38,347 bases of DNA from Halieaceae bacterium (GTDB lineage Bacteria > Pseudomonadota > Gammaproteobacteria > Pseudomonadales > Halieaceae). The DNA lies in NCBI GenBank assembly GCA_026710905.1, contig JAPOQD010000103.1, positions 1 to 38,347 on the forward strand. Reading direction: 5' to 3'. Under the pieces are notes generated by a model, which had not been told where the DNA came from, did not search any database, and worked only from the letters and a program-made list of their open reading frames with translations. The stretch's first letter is position 1. Every line of letters starts with the position of its first letter. Positions 27,530 to 36,381 of the stretch are shown here, piece after piece. The translations under genes were made by a program, and so were the position numbers.

Positions 27530-28719
27530 CTCCTCTGGAACAGGCCATGCCACTGATTCTGGCCGATGTGAAGCCATTGCCCGCCGAACACCGGCCCGGC
27601 ATTCTGACCGAGGCCCTGGGGCGGGTGCTGGCGGAGGATTTGATCGCCCCGCTGGCGGTACCTGGCGATGACAATAGCGCCATGGACGGCTATGCGGTAA
27701 ACAGCGCCGATGGTACCGGCCCGCTGTTGGTCACTCAGCGCATCACTGCGGGTAGTTGCGGCAGCGAACTTTCTTCAGGTACGGCGGCGCGCATTTTCAC
27801 CGGCGCTCCCATACCCGCCGGCGCCGATGCGGTTGTAATGCAGGAAAATTGCGTACTGGATGATCAGTCTGTCCGGCTCACCAAAGCGGTTGGTTGCGGC
27901 GAGAATATTCGCCGACGAGGTCAGGATATTGCCGAGGGAGAGGTACTGTTCAACGCCGGCCGACGCTTGCAAGCTCAGGACCTGGGCGTGTTGGCCTCGC
28001 TGGGGTTCGCGGCCGTTCCGCTGCGGCGCAGGTTGAAGGCGGCCATTCTGTCCACCGGGGATGAACTGGTGGAGCCCGGCGAGGGACCTCTGCGGACCGG
28101 GCAGATTTATAACTCGAATCGGTATACCCTGCGCGGCTTGCTGGAACGTCTCGGCATTGAGGTGGTTGACCTGGGCATGGTGAAAGACACCGCGAAGGCC
28201 ACCGCGCAGGCTTTGCAACGCGCCGCCGCAATGGCCGACTGCGTCATCAGCTCCGGCGGTGTGTCGGTGGGGGAGGCAGACCACGTTACCGCCCAGGTGC
28301 AAAAACTGGGTGAATTGCGGCTCTGGAAATTGCGCATCAAGCCAGGCAAACCGCTGGCTTTCGGGCGGGTGGGCGAAACACCCTTTTTTGGCCTGCCCGG
28401 TAATCCCTCCGCCGTTTTTGTGACCTTTTGTCTGGTGGTGCGGCCCTGGCTGTTGCGCCGCATGGGGGTCACCGATGAGACCCTGCTACGCCTGCCCGCC
28501 AGTGCTGATTTCCAGACAAAGCGTGCGGGGACGCGGGAGGAATATTTACGGGTGCGGGCCGTGGTCGAAAATGGTCAGTTACTGGCGAAGCCCCATCACA
28601 ACCAGAGTTCCGGTGTGTTGAGTTCGGTCAGCAGGTCCAATGCCCTTGCCATCGTGCCACCGGGGCGGACTATTGAACATGGCGACCGGGTCGAGATTCT
28701 GCTTCTGGACCAACTGTAA
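27526..28719 (+). CDS. moeA: Molybdopterin molybdenumtransferase
   Basis: The protein has 397 residues, close to the usual length of about 400. It contains DNSAMDGYAV near residue 50, the central MoCF-binding region with SSGGVSVGEADHV, and FGLPGNPSAVFVTF, then the C-terminal beta-barrel domain. MoeA inserts molybdate into adenylylated molybdopterin to complete the cofactor. The GTG start overlaps the moaB stop (GTGA), so moaB and moeA are made together. A short hairpin immediately after the stop separates it from convergent fabB. Confidence 0.95.
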   Translation: MTPLEQAMPLILADVKPLPAEHRPGILTEALGRVLAEDLIAPLAVPGDDNSAMDGYAVNSADGTGPLLVTQRITAGSCGSELSSGTAARIFTGAPIPAGADAVVMQENCVLDDQSVRLTKAVGCGENIRRRGQDIAEGEVLFNAGRRLQAQDLGVLASLGFAAVPLRRRLKAAILSTGDELVEPGEGPLRTGQIYNSNRYTLRGLLERLGIEVVDLGMVKDTAKATAQALQRAAAMADCVISSGGVSVGEADHVTAQVQKLGELRLWKLRIKPGKPLAFGRVGETPFFGLPGNPSAVFVTFCLVVRPWLLRRMGVTDETLLRLPASADFQTKRAGTREEYLRVRAVVENGQLLAKPHHNQSSGVLSSVSRSNALAIVPPGRTIEHGDRVEILLLDQL

Positions 28720-28737
28720 GAAAAGGGGTCCTTTTCT
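28719..28737. terminator. Hairpin between convergent moeA and fabB
   Basis: AGAAAAGG (28719-28726) and CCTTTTCT (28730-28737) form an 8-bp stem with a 3-base loop. The following T-tract is poor on both strands, so termination efficiency is uncertain, but the position between two stop codons fits a bidirectional terminator. Confidence 0.5.
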
Positions 28738-28742
28738 CTGTT

Positions 28743-29966
28743 TCAGGTGTTGAAGCGCTCCATCACCAGTGATGCATTGGTGCCGCCAAAGCCGAAACTG
28801 TTGGACATGACCCGCTGCAAATCGGCGTTATCCATTCGCTCCAGCGCAATGGGGGCGCCGTCCGCTTCCGGGTCAAGGTTTTCGATATTGGCCGAGGCCG
28901 CGATGAAGTCACCCTGCATCATCAGCAGGGAATAGATTACTTCCTGTACACCCGCAGCGCCGAGGGAGTGGCCCGAAAGGGATTTTGTGGAACTTATCAC
29001 GGGTATCTTACGCCCTGCGAAGGCTTGCTTCACGGCGCTCAATTCCGATATGTCCCCGGCTGGGGTACTGGTGCCGTGGGCGTTGATGTAGTCGATATCC
29101 CCCGCAACGTTGGCCAGCGCCTGCTGCATGCAGCGTACTGCGCCTTCACCGGAGGGGGCGACCATGTCCTGGCCATCCGAGGTAGCCCCATACCCCACCA
29201 GCTCCGCGTAGATTCTGGCGCCGCGTGCAAGGGCGTGTTCCAGTTCTTCCACTACCACCATGCCGCCACCACCGGCAATGACAAAACCATCGCGGTCGGT
29301 ATCATAAGCGCGGGAGGCTCGTTCCGGAGTATCGTTATACTTGGTGGAGAGGGCGCCCATGGCGTCGAACAGGCCGCTCATGGCCCAGTGCAGCTCCTCA
29401 CCCCCGCCGGCAAATATCAAGTCCTGCTTACCCATCTGAATCTGCTCCATGGCATTGCCGATGCAATGGGCGCTGGTGGAACAGGCGGAAGAGATGGAAT
29501 AGTTGATGCCCTTGATCTTGAAGGGCGTGGCCAGGCATGCCGATACCGTGCTGGACATGGTCTGAGTGACCCGATAGGGGCCGGCGCGGCGCAGTCCATG
29601 AGAGCGGATAAGGTCTGCGGCCTCCACCTGGCTACCGGATGAGCCGCCACCAGAACCGGCAATAATGCCGGTGCGCTGGTTGGAAACCAGGTCTTCATCC
29701 AGGCCAGCATCCTCAATGGATTGCTGCATGGCGATATATGCATAACCGGCAGCGGGGCCCATGAAGCGCAGGCGTTTCCGGTCAATGTGTTCGCTCAGGT
29801 CGATATCAACGGAACCGCCCACATGGCTGCGCATGCCGGCATCGACCTGCTCCTGTTGAAAGCGGATACCGGATTTTCCCTCGCGCAGTGAGTTGGTAAC
29901 CGCAGCCGCTTCAGTCCCCAGGCAGGAAGTAATGCCGAGACCGGTAATGACTACACGTTTCATCAT
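28743..29966 (-). CDS. fabB: Beta-ketoacyl-ACP synthase I
   Basis: The protein has 407 residues, as in E. coli. The catalytic cysteine is in SSACSTSA (C162), and the two active-site histidines are in NAHGTST (H297) and KSLSGHSLG (H333). FabB extends acyl chains and is needed for cis-unsaturated fatty acids made by the anaerobic route. It follows fabA by 13 bases on the same strand, the common proteobacterial pair. The start may be either of two adjacent ATG codons at 29966 and 29963; neither has a strong ribosome-binding site. Confidence 0.96.
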   Translation of the reverse strand: MMKRVVITGLGITSCLGTEAAAVTNSLREGKSGIRFQQEQVDAGMRSHVGGSVDIDLSEHIDRKRLRFMGPAAGYAYIAMQQSIEDAGLDEDLVSNQRTGIIAGSGGGSSGSQVEAADLIRSHGLRRAGPYRVTQTMSSTVSACLATPFKIKGINYSISSACSTSAHCIGNAMEQIQMGKQDLIFAGGGEELHWAMSGLFDAMGALSTKYNDTPERASRAYDTDRDGFVIAGGGGMVVVEELEHALARGARIYAELVGYGATSDGQDMVAPSGEGAVRCMQQALANVAGDIDYINAHGTSTPAGDISELSAVKQAFAGRKIPVISSTKSLSGHSLGAAGVQEVIYSLLMMQGDFIAASANIENLDPEADGAPIALERMDNADLQRVMSNSFGFGGTNASLVMERFNT

Positions 29967-29979
29967 GTTGGTTATTCTA

Positions 29980-30492
29980 CTAAAGTTCGCCCGAATGAAA
30001 TAATCCTACTCTCAGGTCGGAGGCGGTGTAGATTTCATTGCCGTCTACCAGGACCCGGCCGTCGGCGATACCCATTACCAGTTTGCGCTCTATCACGCGC
30101 CTGATGTTGATCTGGTAAACCACCTTGCTCGCATCGGGTAGGATTTGTCCAGAGAATTTGATTTCTCCCGCCCCCAGGGCGCGGCCACGCCCCGACTTTC
30201 CGAGCCAACCCAGAAAAAAGCCCACCAGTTGCCACATGGCATCCAGGCCCAGGCAACCGGGCATCACCGGGTCCCCGGGAAAATGGCAATCGAAAAACCA
30301 AAGCCGGGGATCAATATCCAATTCCGCCACAATTTCCCCCTTGCCATTGCCGCCGCCGCTGGAACTGATATGGGTAATGCGATCCACCATCAGCATATTG
30401 CCTACCGGCAACTGGGCGTTACCGGGACCAAACAATTGACCGTGTCCGCAGGCCAGCAGTTCTTCTTTGGAATAGGAGCTTTGCAGGGTCAT
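29980..30492 (-). CDS. fabA: 3-hydroxydecanoyl-ACP dehydratase/isomerase
   Basis: The protein has 170 residues from the ATG at 30492, in line with the usual length of about 171. GTG at 30549 and ATG at 30543 are in frame but fall within a good promoter. It contains [20 protein letters not shown] at the start, then [14 protein letters not shown] with the catalytic histidine and GLDAMW with the catalytic aspartate. FabA dehydrates and isomerises the C10 intermediate, the branch point to unsaturated fatty acids. It is the first gene of the fabA-fabB operon. Confidence 0.96.
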   Translation of the reverse strand: MTLQSSYSKEELLACGHGQLFGPGNAQLPVGNMLMVDRITHISSSGGGNGKGEIVAELDIDPRLWFFDCHFPGDPVMPGCLGLDAMWQLVGFFLGWLGKSGRGRALGAGEIKFSGQILPDASKVVYQINIRRVIERKLVMGIADGRVLVDGNEIYTASDLRVGLFHSGEL

Positions 30493-30520
30493 TCTGGAGG
30501 CCAGAGGGAGAGAGTTGCGT

Positions 30521-30548
30521 ATTTTAATCTCTGGTGACCGCATGTCCA
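30521..30548 (-). promoter_or_regulatory. Probable fabA-fabB promoter
   Basis: On the reverse strand TGGACA (30543-30548) and TAAAAT (30521-30526) are 16 bases apart, each matching consensus at five of six positions. The -10 is 28 bases before the ATG at 30492, and the boxes overlap the two longer start choices, supporting the short start. Confidence 0.55.
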
Positions 30549-30752
30549 CCCTGGGTTAGACTAGGGCAGGCTGCTAGCCCCCGGCTTGTATCCTGTGCTG
30601 CCGCCTTGTTTGGTCCGTTTGAAAGCATGATCCGGAGTCAGGCGGCGGTTTTCGGGGCAGACTACCTTGGGAGGCCCGCCATAACCACGACAGTGACGTA
30701 CGTCCCGCGGGCCTTCCAGAGGTTGTTCCGCGAGGGAATGTAAGGTATCAAG

Positions 30753-32165
30753 ATGCTCAAGCCCGTTCTGCTAGCCGGCGGCGTTGGAAGCCGTTTGTGG
30801 CCCGTGTCTCGCCAGGTCCATCCCAAGCAATTCCAGTCCATGACAGGAGAAAGCAGCCTGCTGGTGGATACCGTACGCCGGATTGAGACCTTGCAGGCTG
30901 GGGCTCCGCTGGTGGTGTGTAACGAAGACTACCGGTTTATTGCCGCTGAACAACTGCGTAGTTGCGGTGTGGATGACGCTGAAATCCTGCTGGAACCATC
31001 GGGCCGTAATACAGCACCGGCCTTGGCGGCCGCGGCTCTGCATGCACTGAAAGGCGACGGCCAGGCCCTGCTGCTGATACTTCCGGCCGACCATCTGATA
31101 AAGGATACTGCCGCCTTCGTCAGCGTTGTACGCGAGGCTTTGCCCCTGGCGCAAATGGGCCGCCTGGTGACTTTCGGCATTCGGCCCGATAAAGCCGAGA
31201 CCGGATACGGTTATATCCGCTGCGGGGAAAACCTTTCGACAAGGGCGTACGCCATCGACAACTTTGTCGAAAAACCCGACCTGGAAACGGCGCAGGACTA
31301 CGTTTCCAGTGATGATTACTTGTGGAACAGTGGTATGTTCCTGTTCTCCGCGCAGACCTGCGTGGAGGAACTGCGGCGCTTGGCGCCGGCGCTGTTGCAA
31401 GCCTGTGAAAAGGCCCTGGCGGGTGGTGTGGAAGATCTCGATTTTACCCGTCTGGATGCCGGGGCCTTTAGCGCCTGTCCCGCCGAATCCATTGATCGCG
31501 CGGTCATGGAAAAGACCACCAGGGGGGCCGTGCTGGAGTTGGACTGCGGCTGGAGCGATGTGGGCTCGTGGTCCACCCTGTGGGAGGTGGGCGAGCGCGA
31601 CGGGGACGGTAATGTTACCCAGGGCGATGTCCTGTTGTCCCGATGCAGGGACAGTTTCGTGCGCAGTGAATCGCGGCTGGTCGCCGCCACCGAAGTGCGT
31701 GACCTGGTCGTGGTGGAAACTGCCGATGCGGTACTGGTGACGGACCGGAATCGGGTACAGAGCGTCAAACACCTGGTGCAGACCCTGAAACAACAGCAGC
31801 GTGCTGAAGCAGAAGTGCACGCCAAGGTCTATCGGCCCTGGGGCAGCTATGAATCGCTTATTGTCGGCGACCGCTTCCAGGTCAAGCGTATCGTGGTGAA
31901 TCCGTACCAGAAATTATCCCTGCAAAAACATCAACATCGCGCTGAGCACTGGGTGGTAGTCCATGGTACGGCCGAAGTGACCTGTGATGGCAGGGTTTAC
32001 AGGCTGGCTGAAGATGAATCCACCTACATACCCCTGGGGTACAAACACCGGCTGGCCAACCCCTGCCCGGAACTCCTGGAATTGATTGAGGTGCAATCGG
32101 GCAGTTACCTGGGTGAAGATGATATTGTGAGATATGAAGATGAGTACGGACGCAGTGACGACTGA
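30753..32165 (+). CDS. manC: Mannose-1-phosphate guanylyltransferase/mannose-6-phosphate isomerase
   Basis: The protein has 470 residues with two domains. The N-terminal nucleotidyltransferase shows LLAGGVGSRLWPVSR and HPKQF, then PADHLI, TGYGYI, VEKP and WNSGMF. The C-terminal cupin-type isomerase domain begins around PWGSYE and carries QKHQHRAEHW, with the metal-binding residues, near residue 390. It converts fructose-6-phosphate to mannose-6-phosphate and mannose-1-phosphate plus GTP to GDP-mannose, as AlgA/ManC do. AAGG precedes the ATG. It opens the manC-galU-manB operon; no clear promoter was found in the 260 bases upstream. Confidence 0.94.
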   Translation: MLKPVLLAGGVGSRLWPVSRQVHPKQFQSMTGESSLLVDTVRRIETLQAGAPLVVCNEDYRFIAAEQLRSCGVDDAEILLEPSGRNTAPALAAAALHALKGDGQALLLILPADHLIKDTAAFVSVVREALPLAQMGRLVTFGIRPDKAETGYGYIRCGENLSTRAYAIDNFVEKPDLETAQDYVSSDDYLWNSGMFLFSAQTCVEELRRLAPALLQACEKALAGGVEDLDFTRLDAGAFSACPAESIDRAVMEKTTRGAVLELDCGWSDVGSWSTLWEVGERDGDGNVTQGDVLLSRCRDSFVRSESRLVAATEVRDLVVVETADAVLVTDRNRVQSVKHLVQTLKQQQRAEAEVHAKVYRPWGSYESLIVGDRFQVKRIVVNPYQKLSLQKHQHRAEHWVVVHGTAEVTCDGRVYRLAEDESTYIPLGYKHRLANPCPELLELIEVQSGSYLGEDDIVRYEDEYGRSDD

Positions 32166-32174
32166 ACCGTGTCG

Positions 32175-32180
32175 AAGGAG
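32175..32180 (+). promoter_or_regulatory. Ribosome-binding site fixing the galU start
   Basis: AAGGAG at 32175-32180 lies nine bases before the ATG at 32190. A GTG at 32169 is in frame, but starting there would place this site inside the gene, so 32190 is preferred. Confidence 0.75.
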
Positions 32181-32189
32181 AGTGGTTCG

Positions 32190-33011
32190 ATGATAGGCAA
32201 GTGTTTGTTTCCCGTGGCGGGCTATGGAACCCGATTTCTTCCCGCCACCAAGAGTATGCCCAAGGAAATGTTGCCGGTGGTGAACAAACCATTGGTGCAA
32301 TACGGGGTGGAGGAAGCGATCGAGGCGGGCATGTCCACCATAGGTTTTGTGACCGGCCGGGGAAAGCGCGCCATCGCCGACTATTTTGATATCAGCTACG
32401 AACTGGAACACCAGATAGCGGGCAGTGACAAGGAGGCATCTCTGGAAGGTATTCGCCGGCTGCTTGATCGGGGCGTCTTCACCATGGTCAGGCAAAGGGA
32501 GATGAAGGGCCTGGGTCATGCCATTCTTACCGGCGAGCCTTTGCTCGGAAATGAGCCCTTCGGTGTGGTGTTGTCCGACGACCTGTGCCTGAACGAAGGT
32601 CCTGGTGTACTCACCCAGATGGCCGAACTCTTCCGGCAGTTTCGGTGCAGCATTGTCGCCATTCAGGAAGTGCCCATGGAAAGCGTGAGCAACTACGGTG
32701 TGATTGCCGGGGAACCGCTCAAGAATGGCTTGTATCGGGTGGAAGACATGGTGGAAAAACCTGCTCCACAAGATGCTCCGAGCAACCTGGCGATTATCGG
32801 CCGATACATTTTAACTCCGGATATTTTTGACATTATCCGCGAAACTCCACCGGGCAAAAACGATGAGGTTCAACTTACTGATACCTTGCTGACGCAGGCT
32901 GAAAGAGGTTGTGTGCTGGCCTACAAATTTGAGGGCCGCCGCTTCGATTGCGGCAGTGTGTCGGGGTATATAGAGGCGGTCAATTTCGTCTATGAAAATG
33001 TGTATTTGTGA
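32190..33011 (+). CDS. galU: UTP-glucose-1-phosphate uridylyltransferase
   Basis: The protein has 273 residues, slightly shorter than E. coli GalU. The N-terminal FPVAGYGTRFLPATKSMPKE is the nucleotide-binding and catalytic motif, followed by VLSDDL, VSNYGVIAG, MVEKP and RFDCGSVSGYIEA. It forms UDP-glucose from glucose-1-phosphate and UTP, a precursor for lipopolysaccharide and exopolysaccharide. It sits 24 bases after manC and 21 before manB, so the three genes form one operon that feeds glycan synthesis. Confidence 0.95.
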   Translation: MIGKCLFPVAGYGTRFLPATKSMPKEMLPVVNKPLVQYGVEEAIEAGMSTIGFVTGRGKRAIADYFDISYELEHQIAGSDKEASLEGIRRLLDRGVFTMVRQREMKGLGHAILTGEPLLGNEPFGVVLSDDLCLNEGPGVLTQMAELFRQFRCSIVAIQEVPMESVSNYGVIAGEPLKNGLYRVEDMVEKPAPQDAPSNLAIIGRYILTPDIFDIIRETPPGKNDEVQLTDTLLTQAERGCVLAYKFEGRRFDCGSVSGYIEAVNFVYENVYL

Positions 33012-33032
33012 GACGGAACACCAGGCCGAATC

Positions 33033-34382
33033 ATGAGCGAACTGAGCTGTTTCAAAGCCTATGATGTACGGGGCCGTGTCCCCGATCAACTCAATGCCGA
33101 GATTGCCCGGCGCATCGGGCGAGCCTTCGCTCGCTTGATCGAGCCACGCAGCATCGCGCTGGGTCATGACATTCGTCTCAGCAGTGAGGAAATCAAGCTG
33201 GCGCTGGCTGACGGGTTGCGCGATGCCGGCGTGGATGTCTACGACATTGGTTTGTGTGGAACCGAGGAAATTTATTTTGCCGTCTCCCACGCCAATATGG
33301 ACGGTGGGGTTGTGGTGACTGCCAGCCACAACCCCAGGGATTACAACGGCATGAAGTTTGTGCGTGAGCGCTCGCGGCCGGTAAGCTCAGACAGCGGCCT
33401 GTTCGATATCAAGGCATGGGCTGAAGCCGATGATTTCAAATCGGCCGGACCGAGGGGGGATTTCCAGCCACTGGATACCACACGGGCTTATATCGAACAC
33501 TTGCTGAGCTATGTCGATAGTACCGCTCTCAAGCCCTTGAAGCTGGTGGTGAATGCCGGGAATGGAGGCGCCGGAGTGGTGGTTGATCGCCTGGAGCCCG
33601 CACTGCCGTTCGAGTTCGTCAAGTTGCATCACCAGCCCGACGGTCACTTCCCCAATGGTGTGCCGAACCCGTTACTGGTGGAAAACCGTGCCGAGACCAG
33701 TGCCGCGGTCAAGGCCACTGGCGCCGACATGGGTATTGCCTGGGACGGAGACTTTGACCGCTGCTTCTTCTTTGACGAAAAGGGCGAGTTCATAGAGGGC
33801 TATTACCTGGTCGGTCTGCTGGCCGAGGCCGCCCTGCGCGAGCATCCCGGAGGCAGGGTAGTGCACGACCCGCGACTGACCTGGAACACCCGGGCCATGG
33901 TTGAACAGCTTGGCGGTGTACCGGTGCAGAGCAAGGCTGGGCACGCCTTTATCAAGGAGCGGATGCGTCGTGAAAATGCCTGCTATGGCGGGGAGATGAG
34001 TGCACACCATTTCTTTCGCGATTTTTTCTATTGCGACAGCGGCATGATCCCCTGGTTGCTGGTTGCGGGCCTGGTCAGCCAGCGCGGTATTCCCTTGTCG
34101 GAGCTGGTGGCTGAACGGGTAGCCGCCTTTCCCTGCAGCGGCGAGATCAATCGGCAAATCACTGCTCCGGACCAGGTGTTTGCACTGCTGCAAAAGACCT
34201 ACGGGGATTGCGCAAACAAGGTCGAGCATGTGGATGGCTTGAGCGTCGAGTTTGACCATTGGCGGTTCAATCTACGCTTGTCCAATACCGAACCGGTGGT
34301 GCGGCTGAATGTCGAGAGCCGGGGTGACGCCGCATTGATGCAGTCAAAAACCGCGGAATTATTGAAGCTGATCGAAAGCTGA
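33033..34382 (+). CDS. manB: Phosphomannomutase (CpsG/ManB type)
   Basis: The protein has 449 residues, close to E. coli CpsG. The phosphoserine loop is TASHNP with S98, the metal loop is DGDFDRC, the sugar-binding loop is GEMSAHHFF and the phosphate-binding loop is [12 protein letters not shown], so all four active-site loops of the alpha-D-phosphohexomutase family are intact. It interconverts mannose-6-phosphate and mannose-1-phosphate; many relatives also act on glucose phosphates, which would serve GalU next door. It is last in manC-galU-manB, and a repeat and a large hairpin follow its stop. Confidence 0.93.
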   Translation: MSELSCFKAYDVRGRVPDQLNAEIARRIGRAFARLIEPRSIALGHDIRLSSEEIKLALADGLRDAGVDVYDIGLCGTEEIYFAVSHANMDGGVVVTASHNPRDYNGMKFVRERSRPVSSDSGLFDIKAWAEADDFKSAGPRGDFQPLDTTRAYIEHLLSYVDSTALKPLKLVVNAGNGGAGVVVDRLEPALPFEFVKLHHQPDGHFPNGVPNPLLVENRAETSAAVKATGADMGIAWDGDFDRCFFFDEKGEFIEGYYLVGLLAEAALREHPGGRVVHDPRLTWNTRAMVEQLGGVPVQSKAGHAFIKERMRRENACYGGEMSAHHFFRDFFYCDSGMIPWLLVAGLVSQRGIPLSELVAERVAAFPCSGEINRQITAPDQVFALLQKTYGDCANKVEHVDGLSVEFDHWRFNLRLSNTEPVVRLNVESRGDAALMQSKTAELLKLIES

Positions 34383-34414
34383 CCGGTTTGCCAATTGTTC
34401 CATCCCGCATCTGA

Positions 34415-34437
34415 AACCGTTCGGTATTCGAGTGATG
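34415..34437 (+). repeat. Dispersed repeat, copy 2
   Basis: The 23-base AACCGTTCGGTATTCG... sequence differs from copy 1 at two positions. It begins 33 bases after the manB stop, in the manB sense direction. Confidence 0.7.
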
Positions 34438-34476
34438 ATTTGAAGCTGGCGTTCCCGGCCTTGGCACAGTCTGTCT

Positions 34477-34582
34477 GGACGGGAGTGTGGGGCTGGTTTT
34501 ATCGCGACTAGCGCCATGGACGGACGCGGGATGGGCCATGGATGGCCCTCGGAGCGAGAAAACCAGCCCCACGCTTCCGTCC
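34477..34582. terminator. Large hairpin between convergent manB and pgi
   Basis: Arms of 24 bases at 34477-34500 and 34559-34582 match in 22 positions. In the forward-strand RNA the two differences are G-U pairs, so the stem is continuous, with TTTT/AAAA at the loop end. The 58-base loop contains GGGCCATGGATGGCCC (34533-34548), a second palindrome, and CTCGGAGCGAG. There is no T-run outside the stem. It may act as a bidirectional terminator or be a mobile intergenic repeat. Confidence 0.6.
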
Positions 34583-34629
34583 CCGGCACAATCTATCACC
34601 TCTTGCCAGACGTGTAGTTCTTGTCAACC

Positions 34630-36243
34630 TCAAGCGTTCTGGCGCCATAGTAGTGCGTCTGTAGCCGGGTCGAAGGACCCGCCACCCTCTTGCATTGCCC
34701 GGTAGATTGCGTCACTCAACACCTTGCCCAATTCCACTCCGTATTGATCGAAGCAATTGATCCGCCAGAGTTGCGCGCTGACACAGGTGCGGTGTTCATA
34801 CAGGGCCAATAGCGCCCCCAGCCTGGCCGGGTCAAGACGGTCGAAGCTGATGATATTGCTGGAGCGGTTGCCGGGAATCAGCAGGTGCGGCGCCAGGCGT
34901 TCCGCCTCGGCAGTATCCACTCCGGCCGCAAGCAGCGAGTCCCGGGCCTGAACCTCGCCGCGGCCTGTCATCAGGGCCTGGGCCTGGGCCAGACAGTTTG
35001 CCACCAGGCGCCGCCCCCGGTCACTACTGCGGGCGTCACTATGCAGGGGCAGAATAAAATCCACGGGACAGGGTGAGCTGCCCTGGTGCAGCCATTGGTG
35101 GAAGGAGTGCTGGGAGTTACTGCCCTCTTCTCCCCAGAGCGCGGGAGCCGTGGCGTAGGGAACGGTCTGGCCGTCCCGGTCCACCCGTTTGCCGTTACTT
35201 TCCATGGTGAGTTGTTGCAAGAACGCGGGCAGGCGCCGCAACTGATGTGAGTACGGCACGATTACGTAGTTGCGGGCGCCGAGAAAGTTAACCTGCCAGA
35301 TTTCCAGCAGGCTTAGCAGCACTGGCATGTTCTCGGACGGCGGGGCGGTGGCGAAGTGCCGGTCCATGGCCTCCGCGCCGGCCAGCAGTTCGCGAAAGCG
35401 CTGGTTTCCCAGCGCGAAAGCAATACTCCAGCCGATACCGGACCAAAGCGAGTAGCGGCCACCGACCCAATCCCACAGGGGCAGGACATTGGCTGCGGGA
35501 ATCCCCAATTTTTCGGCCGCCTCAAGGTTACTGCTGACGGCCAGCATATGTTGGCCCAGCGCCCCGGCGGAGCAGCCTCCCGCCAGCAGCCAGTCCCGCG
35601 CCGCACCGGCATTGGCCAGGGTTTCTTCGGTGCGCAAGGTCTTGGAGCAAACAATAAACAGGGTCGTGTCCGGGTCCAGCCCGCACAGTCTTGCCGCCAG
35701 TTCGGCCGGGTCTATATTGGCGCAGAAACGTACTTCCAGGTCCTCAAACCGGTAAGGCGTCAAGGCCTGGCAGACCATGCGCGGTCCGAGGTCAGAACCG
35801 CCGATACCCAGATTCACCACGCTACGGATGGGCTTGCCGGTCCAGCCGGTATGTTGTCCGGTATGTACCCGTTCAACCCAGCCGGCCATTTTCCGCAGGC
35901 AATTGGAAACCGCGTTGTATTCCTCTGCAAGGCCCGAGGGAGCAGAGGCCGCTCGCAGCAGGGTGTGTGAAGCTGCGCGGCGTTCCGTGAAGTTGAGTTC
36001 GCTGCCGTCAAAAAGCGCCCCACGCAGCTCATCAAGACCGGCGCAAGCCGCCATGGACAGGAGTTCGGCCAGAACTTCAGCGCTGGCCAGATTCCGTGAG
36101 TAGTCCAGGCGCAGTCCGGCGGCCTCAATGGTGCAGGCTGCCGACCGTTCGGTCTCGCGGGCAAACAGGTCCTCAATGCGGCAGGATTGTAATTCAACTG
36201 CCAGTTCGGCGAGACGGATGGATTGTGGATACGGTAAGGTCAT
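34630..36243 (-). CDS. pgi: Glucose-6-phosphate isomerase, divergent at catalytic positions
   Basis: The protein has 537 residues, near the usual 549. Family signatures are clear: LGIGGSDLGP, DWVGGRYSLWSGIG, GEEGSNSQHSF with the catalytic glutamate (E372) and FDQYGVELGK with the catalytic lysine. Two positions differ from E. coli as I recall that sequence. The phosphate-binding SKTFTT reads SKTLRT, and a gapless alignment after LHQG puts aspartate 403 where E. coli has catalytic His386, with a histidine two residues earlier (H401). It normally interconverts glucose-6-phosphate and fructose-6-phosphate, linking manC and galU precursors. The gene stands alone, flanked by inverted copies of a short repeat. 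Confidence 0.92.
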   Translation of the reverse strand: MTLPYPQSIRLAELAVELQSCRIEDLFARETERSAACTIEAAGLRLDYSRNLASAEVLAELLSMAACAGLDELRGALFDGSELNFTERRAASHTLLRAASAPSGLAEEYNAVSNCLRKMAGWVERVHTGQHTGWTGKPIRSVVNLGIGGSDLGPRMVCQALTPYRFEDLEVRFCANIDPAELAARLCGLDPDTTLFIVCSKTLRTEETLANAGAARDWLLAGGCSAGALGQHMLAVSSNLEAAEKLGIPAANVLPLWDWVGGRYSLWSGIGWSIAFALGNQRFRELLAGAEAMDRHFATAPPSENMPVLLSLLEIWQVNFLGARNYVIVPYSHQLRRLPAFLQQLTMESNGKRVDRDGQTVPYATAPALWGEEGSNSQHSFHQWLHQGSSPCPVDFILPLHSDARSSDRGRRLVANCLAQAQALMTGRGEVQARDSLLAAGVDTAEAERLAPHLLIPGNRSSNIISFDRLDPARLGALLALYEHRTCVSAQLWRINCFDQYGVELGKVLSDAIYRAMQEGGGSFDPATDALLWRQNA

Positions 36244-36249
36244 CGTTAA

Positions 36250-36278
36250 AGTATGGGCTGTTGCCGACGGGCTGACAA
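36250..36278 (-). promoter_or_regulatory. Possible pgi promoter
   Basis: On the reverse strand TTGTCA (36273-36278) and CATACT (36250-36255) are 17 bases apart. The -10 ends only six bases before the ATG, so transcription would begin at or next to the start codon and give an almost leaderless messenger. Confidence 0.3.
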
Positions 36279-36306
36279 TGCGCAGCCTGGCCCCCGGGAG
36301 CCGTCG

Positions 36307-36378
36307 GGCGCAATATGCGGGCTAGACCAGACATCACGCCAATACCGAACGGTTACATACCGGCGCCATATGCGGGCT
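36307..36378. repeat. 17-bp near-perfect direct repeats bracketing repeat copy 3
   Basis: GGCGCAATATGCGGGCT at 36307-36323 recurs at 36362-36378 with one change (A to C at the sixth base). The two units are 55 bases apart and enclose copy 3 of the dispersed repeat. Confidence 0.65.
36327..36356 (-). repeat. Dispersed repeat, copy 3
   Basis: Read on the reverse strand this is GTAACCGTTCGGTATTGG..., identical to copy 1 in 29 of 30 positions. It lies 26 bases after the ispB stop in the ispB sense direction, mirroring copy 2 after manB. Confidence 0.75.
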
Positions 36379-36381
36379 TGA

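Noticed and set aside
30771..31820. 349-codon reverse-strand frame antisense to manC
   Set aside because: manC is an unmistakable full-length gene on the other strand and the antisense product has no recognisable motif.
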